Assembly (NCBI GenBank): GCA_964351655.1
Contig: CAYGPD010000001.1
Location: 112,615 to 176,614, forward strand
Direction of reading: 5' to 3'
From: Hirschia sp964351655
Lineage (GTDB): Bacteria > Pseudomonadota > Alphaproteobacteria > Caulobacterales > Hyphomonadaceae
DNA length: 64,000 nt
The notes under the pieces are model-generated. The model made no database searches and was not told the origin of the DNA. It was given only the letters and a program-made list of their open reading frames with translations. Position 1 is the stretch's first letter. Every line of letters begins with the position of its first letter. Of the stretch, positions 57,124 through 64,000 are shown piece by piece. A program made the position numbers and the translations under genes.

Positions 57124-57572
57124 CCTCGACAGAGTATGTGACTTTTCAAATCGGTTCACAAACTTTTGGAACATCCGTTTTAGAGGTTCATGATGTCTTT
57201 CGTCCCACACAGGTGACAAAAGTTCCATTGGCCAAGCCGGATATAGCAGGAGTTCTTAACCTTCGTGGGCGTATAGTAACTGCGATAGATGCCAGAGCAC
57301 GTTTGGGATTACCACCAAGAGAGGGGGATCCAGACAATATTATGGCGATAGGAATCGAACAAGGCGGTGAAAGTTTTGGGTTGATCATTGATTCAGTAGG
57401 CGAAGTTGTTCGTCTTGAAGATGTTGATCTTGAGAAGAACCCAGTAAACCTCGACCCGGTTTGGGCATCGGTTTCAAAGGGAGTGCATCGTTTAGGCGAT
57501 AAGCTCTTGATTGTTATGGATATCGGCAAAATTCTGGCCGTAAATGAACCTGATGAGGGTTTGGCAGCATAA
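57120..57572 (+). CDS. cheW: Chemotaxis adaptor CheW
   Basis: 150 residues linking receptors to CheA. Motifs VTFQIGSQTFGTSVLEVHDVF, VLNLRGRIVTAIDARARLGL and FGLIIDSVGEVV match CheW. It begins inside the last codon of cheA (ATGA overlap), so the two are made in fixed ratio. Confidence 0.95.
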   Translation: MTSTEYVTFQIGSQTFGTSVLEVHDVFRPTQVTKVPLAKPDIAGVLNLRGRIVTAIDARARLGLPPREGDPDNIMAIGIEQGGESFGLIIDSVGEVVRLEDVDLEKNPVNLDPVWASVSKGVHRLGDKLLIVMDIGKILAVNEPDEGLAA

Positions 57573-57584
57573 AGGACGACTTTG

Positions 57585-57950
57585 ATGAAGCGTTGTTTAA
57601 TAGTTGATGATAGCCGTGTTGTACGGAAAGTCGCGAGACGTATTCTCGAGGATTTGAAATTCGACACGATGGAAGCAGCGGATGGTCAGCAAGCATTGGA
57701 GCAATGCCGTGCTGATATGCCGGAAGCGATTTTGCTCGATTGGAATATGCCTGTGATGAATGGCATTGATTTTCTGCGTGCATTACGTCGTGAACCGGGT
57801 GGGGACCGTCCAACTGTTGTATTCTGTACGACTGAAAATGATATGTCTCACATTGCAGAGGCAATTCGCTCAGGTGCGAATGAGTACATCATGAAGCCTT
57901 TCGATAGCGAAATTATTGAATCGAAATTTGCTGAAGTGGGTCTCGTTTAG
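57585..57950 (+). CDS. cheY: Response regulator CheY
   Basis: 121 residues, single receiver that switches the flagellar motor. Acidic pair in LIVDDSRVVRK, phospho-Asp in LLDWNMPVMNG, Thr in CTTEND, Lys in MKPFDSE. ATG at 57585 behind AGGA at 8 bases; a TTG at 57582 is less likely. Confidence 0.94.
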   Translation: MKRCLIVDDSRVVRKVARRILEDLKFDTMEAADGQQALEQCRADMPEAILLDWNMPVMNGIDFLRALRREPGGDRPTVVFCTTENDMSHIAEAIRSGANEYIMKPFDSEIIESKFAEVGLV

Positions 57951-58002
57951 CATCACACGACGTGTAGATGTTCAGGCTGTGTATTAGATTGAAGGGATGC
58001 CG

Positions 58003-59097
58003 ATGGTGAACGCTTTTGCGACAAACCGATCCTATGGACAGTCAATCCGCGTCATGATTGTGGATGATAGCGCAGTTGTGCGCGGTCTCACAAAGCGCTG
58101 GCTGGAAGTAGAAAACGACATAGAGATCGTTGCCGTAAGTACAGACGGTATGCGAGCAGTTGGGGATGTCGTCGCTGCGAAACCTGACGTGATCATTCTC
58201 GATGTCGAGATGCCACGCATGGACGGACTAACTGCATTGCCGCAGCTTTTGAAGCTTGCGCCGCATGCACGAATTGTGATGGCATCGACGCTAACGCGTG
58301 AAGGCGCTGCCACAACATTGCGCGCTATGTCTCTTGGCGCTGCGGATTATATTTCCAAACCTGAGGCGACTGGGCTTGGTGGTGCGACAGCATACCAAAA
58401 AGACTTGATCGCAAAAATTAGAGCTTTGGGTGGTGCTGCGCAAGCATCAGCAAATCCTGCGCAACGTGCACCTATTCCGCCAATGCGACCTGCATTTGCG
58501 TCGAAGCCAGCGATTTTCCGTCCGAAAGCCTTGATGATTGGGGCATCCACTGGCGGGCCGCAAGCTTTGCAGAATTTTTTGATACCCATCGCCAAAGAGA
58601 TAAATGCGCCGATTTTCATCGTGCAGCATATGCCGCCTACATTTACGACAATATTAGCCGAGAAATTGGCTCAAGTAACGGGACGTCCATGTCGAGAGCC
58701 AGCCAATGGGGATGCTGTACAGGCAGGGCATATTTATTTGGCGCGCGGCGATTGGCACATGCGTGTTGAAAAACAAGGTGTTGGACAAGTCATCAAAATT
58801 GATCAGTCTCCTCAAGTGAATTTTTGTCGCCCTTCAGTTGATCCCTTATTCCGCTCAGGCGTGGAAGTATATGGCGGTTCATTGCTGAGTGTTGTGTTGA
58901 CAGGTATGGGGCATGATGGTCGCGATGGTGCAAAATTAATAAATGAAGCTGGTGGTCGCGTATTCGTTCAGGATGAAGCGTCAAGTGTAGTTTGGGGAAT
59001 GCCGGGGGCAATTGCACATGCAGGTTTGGCGGATGAAATCAAACCTATTCCTGAATTATGCAAGCTAGTCGTAAAATACATGAATGGAGCCGGATAG
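58003..59097 (+). CDS. cheB: Chemotaxis methylesterase CheB
   Basis: 364 residues (two more if ATG 57997 is used, but GAAGGG fits 58003). Receiver domain about 8-125 (MIVDDSAVVRGL, phospho-Asp in ILDVEMPRMDG, KPEATG), then an Ala/Pro linker and the C-terminal esterase with nucleophile in LMIGASTGGPQAL, HMPP and the catalytic TGMGHDGRDGA. It demethylates or deamidates receptors for adaptation. Confidence 0.95.
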   Translation: MVNAFATNRSYGQSIRVMIVDDSAVVRGLTKRWLEVENDIEIVAVSTDGMRAVGDVVAAKPDVIILDVEMPRMDGLTALPQLLKLAPHARIVMASTLTREGAATTLRAMSLGAADYISKPEATGLGGATAYQKDLIAKIRALGGAAQASANPAQRAPIPPMRPAFASKPAIFRPKALMIGASTGGPQALQNFLIPIAKEINAPIFIVQHMPPTFTTILAEKLAQVTGRPCREPANGDAVQAGHIYLARGDWHMRVEKQGVGQVIKIDQSPQVNFCRPSVDPLFRSGVEVYGGSLLSVVLTGMGHDGRDGAKLINEAGGRVFVQDEASSVVWGMPGAIAHAGLADEIKPIPELCKLVVKYMNGAG

Positions 59098-59934
59098 GTG
59101 AATAGTACTGATTTTGATTTTGTGTCGGGGCTTTTGCGTCGTCGCGCCGGTATTCAACTTACAACTGATAAAACCTATCTTTTGGAAAGTCGCCTTGCGC
59201 CGCTCGCGCGTAAAGAGGGTTTAGCCTCAATTGAAGACTTGTTAGCCGTAGTGCGTTCACGTCGCGATGAGAGATTGATTGCGCTCATCGTGGATGTAAT
59301 GACAACGAATGAAACGTTTTTTTTCCGCGACAAAACACCGTTCGAGCTGATGAAAGAAGTTGCGCTGCCTGATTTGGCAACAAAAAACAAATCACGCATT
59401 CGTATTTGGTGTGCAGCCTGTTCAACCGGACAGGAGCCATATTCGCTTGCAATGATGCTGGATGAAAATCCTGCTTTAACTAAAGGCGCGACGGTAGAGA
59501 TTGTTGCGACCGACATTTCACCACGCGTTTTGGAAAAAGCCAAATCGGGACTTTACTCTCAGTTTGAAGTGCAACGTGGTTTGCCGATTCAAATGATGAT
59601 GAAGCATTTCAAACAAAAAGACGATTTGTGGCAGATCTCAGATAGAATTCGTTCAATGGTTACATTTCGTGAACATAATCTGATGGATCAACCGAGTATG
59701 TTTGGGAAATTTGATGTTGTGTTTATTCGCAACGTGTTGATCTATTTCGACCAAGCAACAAAAACTGAAGTGCTTGACCGAGTCTCAACAGTGATGAACC
59801 CAGGTGGGTATGTTCTGCTGGGGGCAGCTGAGACTGTTATAGGAATTACACGCAAGTTTGAGGCGATGAAAGAGCGTCGTGGCTTGTATCAAATGGTCGC
59901 TGGAGAAACTAAGACAGGTATACGAGCCGCGTAA
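59098..59934 (+). CDS. cheR: Chemotaxis methyltransferase CheR
   Basis: 278 residues that methylate receptors with S-adenosylmethionine. N-terminal helical domain (LRRRAGIQLTTDKTYLLESRL), then the SAM-binding core with WCAACSTGQEPYS, VATDISPRVLEKA and FIRNVLIYFD. The start is GTG at 59098, directly after the cheB stop, with GGAG in the preceding codons. No cheD or motility genes lie nearby. Confidence 0.95.
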   Translation: MNSTDFDFVSGLLRRRAGIQLTTDKTYLLESRLAPLARKEGLASIEDLLAVVRSRRDERLIALIVDVMTTNETFFFRDKTPFELMKEVALPDLATKNKSRIRIWCAACSTGQEPYSLAMMLDENPALTKGATVEIVATDISPRVLEKAKSGLYSQFEVQRGLPIQMMMKHFKQKDDLWQISDRIRSMVTFREHNLMDQPSMFGKFDVVFIRNVLIYFDQATKTEVLDRVSTVMNPGGYVLLGAAETVIGITRKFEAMKERRGLYQMVAGETKTGIRAA

Positions 59935-59967
59935 GCAGCGCTTGCTTTAGCGTGAGAAATAATGATT

Positions 59968-60006
59968 ATGCCGCACACGGAATGTAGGGTGCGGCATTAT
60001 TGTTTG
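59968..60006 (+). terminator. Terminator after cheR
   Basis: Stem ATGCCGCAC / GTGCGGCAT flanked by extra AT pairs, with a 12-base loop and a TATTGTTT tail. Confidence 0.75.
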
Positions 60007-60178
60007 CAAAAACTGGCATATTCTGAACGTAGAATTGTTGTCAGCATTGAAACCCCATGCTACGACCCGCGCGATTGAGGAGTGGTTCCCGCGAAGGACT
60101 ACAATTACCTCATGTTATTTTGGGACATCTAATCCTGTAGTATTGTCGCGGCGATGCTCAGATTAAGCGGGCAAGATT

Positions 60179-60739
60179 TTGGGCGCATCATCAAACTCCT
60201 CCTCATCTGGGGCAGCACAACGTTATGCAACAGCGTTGTTTGACTTAGCACTGGAAGCGAAAGACCTTGACGGCGTAGAAGCTGGGCTGAAGTCTTTGGC
60301 GACTCTCATTATTGAAAACGAAAACCTCGCAAAAGTGCTCGGCGCGCCTTTACACTCTGTTGACGAGAAAAAGGCTGTGCTAAACGCACTCGCAGACAAA
60401 ATTCAACTACCTGAACTCGCAAGACGTTTTATTGGTGTGGTCACTCAAAATGGTCGCGCTGCAGATCTTGTTGGAATTGAAAAAGCATTTTCTGAGCAAT
60501 TAGCGTTACACCGTGGAACGACACGTGTTGTTGCGGTAAGTGCTCAAAAATTAACGGCCGCTGAGGCCACTAAACTGACGTCTACTGTCTCTACAGCACT
60601 TGGTCGTGATGTAGAGGTGGAATTAGAGGTCAATCCCGCTCTCATTGGCGGGCTTCAACTTCGTGTGGGATCACGTCTAATTGACGCGTCTCTTCGCACG
60701 AAACTCGATGGTTTGACGAACGCGATGAAAGGGGCCTAG
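60179..60739 (+). CDS. atpH: ATP synthase F1 subunit delta
   Basis: 186 residues of the stator that fixes F1 to F0. Family motifs AAQRYATALFDLALEA and the C-terminal DVEVELEVNPALIGGLQLRVG are present. The start is TTG at 60179: the only upstream in-frame initiator hits a stop after seven codons. A Ser-rich leader (SSNSSSSGAA) precedes the usual start of the family. The F0 genes are not here, as is normal in alphaproteobacteria, where F0 and F1 lie apart. Confidence 0.93.
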   Translation: MGASSNSSSSGAAQRYATALFDLALEAKDLDGVEAGLKSLATLIIENENLAKVLGAPLHSVDEKKAVLNALADKIQLPELARRFIGVVTQNGRAADLVGIEKAFSEQLALHRGTTRVVAVSAQKLTAAEATKLTSTVSTALGRDVEVELEVNPALIGGLQLRVGSRLIDASLRTKLDGLTNAMKGA

Positions 60740-60743
60740 CCCA

Positions 60744-62276
60744 ATGGACATTCGTGCCGCTGAAATTTCAGAAATCCTGAAGGCGCAGATTACTAATTAC
60801 GGTGCCGAGGCAACAGTCTCCGATGTTGGACAAGTTTTGTCCGTCGGTGATGGTATTGCCCGTATCCACGGTTTGGACAATGTTCAAGCCGGTGAGATGG
60901 TACAGTTCGAAAGTGGTGTTAAGGGTATGGCTCTTAACCTCGAAAACGACAACGTTGGTGTTGTTATTTTCGGTGATGACCGCGGAATTAAAGAAGGTGA
61001 AAACGTAAAACGCCTTGAAGAGATTGTATCTGCACCAGTTGGTAAAGGTATGCTTGGTCGCGTTGTTAACGCACTGGGTGAGCCAATTGATGGTAAGGGC
61101 GATCTTGCTGGCATTGAAACACGTAGCCGTGTTGATGTTAAAGCGCCTGGTATTCTTCCACGTAAATCTGTGCACGAGCCAATGGCGACAGGTATCAAGG
61201 CAATTGATACTTTGGTTCCAATCGGTCGTGGTCAACGTGAGCTTATCATTGGTGACCGTCAAACAGGTAAAACAGCGATTGCTATCGATGCAATTCTGAA
61301 CCAAAAAGCAATTAACGAGAGCGGTTCTGAAAGCGAAAAGCTTTACTGTATCTACGTTGCTATTGGTCAAAAACGTTCAACAGTTGCTCAAGTTGTGAAA
61401 ACACTTGAGGAGCGCGGTGCACTTGAATACACAATTGTTGTATCGGCGACAGCTTCTGAGCCGGCACCTCTGCAATATATTGCGCCGTTTACAGCGACTG
61501 CAATGGGTGAGTACTTCCGTGACAACGGTATGCACGCGCTGATCATTTATGATGACTTGTCTAAGCAAGCTGTGGCTTACCGCCAAATGTCTTTGCTTCT
61601 TCGTCGTCCTCCTGGTCGTGAAGCTTACCCTGGTGACGTGTTCTATCTTCACAGCCGCTTGCTTGAGCGTTCTGCGAAATTGAACGAAGCAAATGGTTCC
61701 GGTTCTTTGACAGCTTTGCCTGTTATTGAAACGCAAGGTAACGACGTGTCAGCATTTATCCCCACAAACGTTATCTCGATCACTGATGGCCAGATCTTCC
61801 TTGAAACAGACTTGTTCTACCAAGGTATTCGTCCAGCTGTGAACGTTGGTTTGTCTGTGTCTCGTGTGGGGTCTTCTGCGCAACACAAAGCAACTAAACA
61901 AGTTGCGGGTACAATGAAGTCTGATTTGGCTCAATTCCGTGAGATGGCAGCATTTGCTAAATTCGGTTCTGACCTAGACCCAGCTACACAGCGCCAATTG
62001 GCACGTGGTGAGCGTCTAACAGCTCTATTGAAGCAACCGCAATACTCTCCATTGGCTATGGAAGAGCAGGTTGTCTCTATCTATGCAGGTACACGTGGTT
62101 ACTTAGATAAAGTGCCTGTGGCTCAAGTGCAGCGCTATGAAGCAGAGCTTCTTAGCTACGCACACGCAAACCACAGCGCTTTGCTGAAAACTATTCGCGA
62201 CGAGAAGAAATTGACTGGTGATACAGAAGGCCAAGTGAAAGAGTTGATTGAAAAATTCAACAAAACATTTAGCTAA
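60744..62276 (+). CDS. atpA: ATP synthase F1 subunit alpha
   Basis: 510 residues; nucleotide-binding regulatory subunit. Walker A GDRQTGKT, alpha-specific VGLSVSRVGSSAQ, and LLRRPPGREAYPGDVFYLHSR. Follows atpH by 4 bp. Codons are of the highly expressed set. Confidence 0.97.
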   Translation: MDIRAAEISEILKAQITNYGAEATVSDVGQVLSVGDGIARIHGLDNVQAGEMVQFESGVKGMALNLENDNVGVVIFGDDRGIKEGENVKRLEEIVSAPVGKGMLGRVVNALGEPIDGKGDLAGIETRSRVDVKAPGILPRKSVHEPMATGIKAIDTLVPIGRGQRELIIGDRQTGKTAIAIDAILNQKAINESGSESEKLYCIYVAIGQKRSTVAQVVKTLEERGALEYTIVVSATASEPAPLQYIAPFTATAMGEYFRDNGMHALIIYDDLSKQAVAYRQMSLLLRRPPGREAYPGDVFYLHSRLLERSAKLNEANGSGSLTALPVIETQGNDVSAFIPTNVISITDGQIFLETDLFYQGIRPAVNVGLSVSRVGSSAQHKATKQVAGTMKSDLAQFREMAAFAKFGSDLDPATQRQLARGERLTALLKQPQYSPLAMEEQVVSIYAGTRGYLDKVPVAQVQRYEAELLSYAHANHSALLKTIRDEKKLTGDTEGQVKELIEKFNKTFS

Positions 62277-62310
62277 ACGTAGATCAGGCAAACAGTTGAG
62301 AGGCTGATAA

Positions 62311-63192
62311 ATGGCCAGCTTGAAAGATCTTCGCGTTCGCATAGCGAGCGTGAAGTCAACGCAGAAAATCACGAAGGCCATGCAAATGGTGGCCGCAGCG
62401 AAGCTGAAACGGGCGCAACAAGCGGCTGAAGCTTCACGTCCATACGCCCAGCGTATGGCTGCGGTTATCGGTAATTTGGCTGATTCCGTTGGTGTGGGTG
62501 AGGGCGGTCCCCGTCTCCTCGCTGGCACCGGAAGCGACCAGACACAACTCGTTGTCGTTTTGACAGCTGAACGTGGATTGTGTGGTGGTTTCAACGGTAA
62601 CGTCGCTAAATTGGCGCGTAAGAAAGTGTTATCTCTTCAGTCTGAAGGGAAGGATGTAAAAATCCTGACCATCGGTAAGAAAGGGAATGACACTCTAAAG
62701 CGTGAATTTGGTTCTATAATTGTTGGTCACGTTGATCTTCGCGGTGAAAAAGAAATGAACGGTGAGATCGCCGCGCGTATCGGTCGCAAGATCACTGACA
62801 TGTATGACGATGGCGCGTTTGATGTCTGTTCGTTTGTATATGCAGAATTTAAAAACGTGTTGACTCAAAAACCTGTTGTTCAACAGCTTATCCCAGCTGT
62901 TGCACCCGAAGATGCTCCTAAAGTGGAGCTTAAGGGCGCAACATACTTGTATGAGCCTAATGAGACAGAGATACTTGAGGCACTATTGCCACGTTATGTG
63001 AACACTCAAATTTTATCAGCACTTCTTGAAAGTTCAGCTGGTGAGCAGGGTGCACGTATGACAGCTATGGATAACGCCACACGTAATGCTGGCGAAATGA
63101 TCGATAGCCTGAAATTGACATATAACCGCGCGCGTCAAGCGCAGATCACAACAGAACTTACAGAAATCATCTCCGGCGCGGAAGCGCTGTAG
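62311..63192 (+). CDS. atpG: ATP synthase F1 subunit gamma
   Basis: 293 residues; the rotating central stalk. N-terminal MASLKDLRVRIASVKSTQKI and C-terminal MDNATRNAGEMIDSL with NRARQAQITTELTEIISGAEAL are family hallmarks, as is LTAERGLCGGFN. It lies between atpA and atpD, as usual. Confidence 0.97.
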   Translation: MASLKDLRVRIASVKSTQKITKAMQMVAAAKLKRAQQAAEASRPYAQRMAAVIGNLADSVGVGEGGPRLLAGTGSDQTQLVVVLTAERGLCGGFNGNVAKLARKKVLSLQSEGKDVKILTIGKKGNDTLKREFGSIIVGHVDLRGEKEMNGEIAARIGRKITDMYDDGAFDVCSFVYAEFKNVLTQKPVVQQLIPAVAPEDAPKVELKGATYLYEPNETEILEALLPRYVNTQILSALLESSAGEQGARMTAMDNATRNAGEMIDSLKLTYNRARQAQITTELTEIISGAEAL

Positions 63193-63213
63193 GACCGACC
63201 GGGAGCAAAGACT

Positions 63214-64000
63214 ATGGCGACGACAGCCAAAGGGAAGATCAGTCAGGTTATTGGAGCCGTTGTAGACGTCGAGTTCGACGGCACACTTCCAGACATCCTG
63301 AACGCACTTGTAACTGACAACAACGGCAACAAGCTTGTTCTCGAAGTTGCTCAGCACCTAGGTGAAAACACTGTTCGTACAATCGCGATGGACGCGACTG
63401 AGGGACTTACACGTGGTCACCCTGTGGAAGACACAGGCGCGCCAATCATGGTTCCAGTTGGTCCTGCTACGCTTGGCCGTATCATGAACGTGATCGGTGA
63501 GCCGATTGATGAAGCGGGTGAAATCGCAACTTCTGAGCGCCGCGCAATTCACGCGCCCGCACCTGATTTTGTAGACCAAAACCCAGAGTCAGAAGTTTTG
63601 GCGACAGGTATCAAAGTTATCGACCTTCTTTGCCCATACGCCAAAGGTGGTAAAATCGGTCTCTTCGGTGGTGCCGGTGTGGGTAAAACCGTTCTCATCA
63701 TGGAATTGATCAACAACATCGCTAAAGCATATGGTGGATACTCTGTGTTCGCTGGTGTGGGTGAGCGTACACGTGAAGGTAACGACCTTTACTGGGAAAT
63801 GATTGAATCTAAAGTGAACGAAGAAGGTGGTGGCGGTGATAGCCGTGCGACACTCGTTTACGGTCAGATGAACGAGCCTCCAGGCGCACGTGCGCGTGTT
63901 GCTCTAACTGGGCTTGCTCAAGCTGAGTATTTCCGTGATGAAGAAGGTAAAGACGTTCTGTTCTTCGTGGACAACATCTTCCGCTTCACACAAGCTGGTT
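63214..64000 (+). CDS. atpD: ATP synthase F1 subunit beta, cut by window end
   Basis: Catalytic subunit; ATG at 63214 after GGGAGC. The visible 262 codons run through Walker A GGAGVGKT, GVGERTREGNDL and the Walker B region DVLFFVDNIFRFTQAG, where the window stops. The rest (about 45 percent) and atpC should lie beyond 64000. Confidence 0.97.
   Translation, partial: MATTAKGKISQVIGAVVDVEFDGTLPDILNALVTDNNGNKLVLEVAQHLGENTVRTIAMDATEGLTRGHPVEDTGAPIMVPVGPATLGRIMNVIGEPIDEAGEIATSERRAIHAPAPDFVDQNPESEVLATGIKVIDLLCPYAKGGKIGLFGGAGVGKTVLIMELINNIAKAYGGYSVFAGVGERTREGNDLYWEMIESKVNEEGGGGDSRATLVYGQMNEPPGARARVALTGLAQAEYFRDEEGKDVLFFVDNIFRFTQAG

Noticed and set aside
60768..61736. Minus-strand ORFs opposite atpA
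   Set aside because: atpA is unambiguous, and the antisense products are unlike any protein.

Overview
The window is a chromosomal piece of an alphaproteobacterium. The best guess is the Caulobacterales/Hyphomonadaceae side of the class, in a lineage with moderate to low GC such as Hirschia or Robiginitomaculum relatives. This rests on a ChpT-type histidine phosphotransferase beside a cheA-W-Y-B-R cluster, a perfect CtrA-type box (TTAA-N7-TTAA), two large TonB-dependent receptors, an atpH-A-G-D order without the F0 genes, and AT-leaning codon use. The genus is inference only. I see no rRNA, tRNA, CRISPR array, insertion sequence or prophage. One run of ten N (42738-42747) inside clpB marks a scaffold join.

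Layout. 1-8.7 kb: a truncated EF-hand lipoprotein, dapF, a secreted prolyl oligopeptidase, an exported redoxin, an orphan protein, a cytochrome c, hrpB and a PPP-type phosphatase. 8.8-11.7 kb: a dicarboxylate/amino-acid symporter, a peroxiredoxin under a possible Irr/ICE-type palindrome, and a bacterial PH-like membrane protein under a CtrA-type box. 11.9-20.4 kb: a lipid- or hydrophobic-substrate neighbourhood with a cytochrome P450, a FATP-type acyl-CoA synthetase, two orphans, an HSL-type hydrolase and a TonB receptor. 20.5-32.8 kb: SelO, a degenerate hybrid histidine kinase, ferredoxin-NADP reductase, an RND efflux pair, MsrA and a family-39 glycosyltransferase. 33-41.5 kb: an Oar-like TonB receptor with highly expressed codon style, agmatine deiminase + N-carbamoylputrescine amidase + glutamate racemase (one operon), and a very acidic SH3-like envelope protein. 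41.7-49.6 kb (minus strand): clpB, a six-helix methyl-accepting protein coupled to a small exported protein, a 38-residue lysine-rich protein, an acyltransferase and an M23 lipoprotein. 49.7-53.5 kb: a ydbH-ynbE-ydbL operon (bridge between the two membranes). 53.7-59.9 kb: chpT and the chemotaxis operon. 60.2-64 kb: F1 ATP synthase atpH-A-G-D, with atpD cut by the window edge.

How the parts fit. Much of the window serves the envelope and signalling: peptidoglycan precursors (dapF, murI) and hydrolysis (M23), phospholipid bridging (YdbH/YnbE/YdbL), uptake (TonB receptors), efflux (RND), and chemotaxis with a phosphotransferase normally tied to the CtrA cell-cycle relay. A second group handles oxidative damage (redoxin, peroxiredoxin, MsrA, Fpr, and a SelO that has lost both cysteines of its known redox switch). 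I found no complete new defence or mobile system. The most unusual points are the chpT-che linkage, the kinase-dead hybrid kinase, CheA's extra CheW and receiver-like modules, the acidic low-complexity protein, and the chimeric-looking join in clpB.
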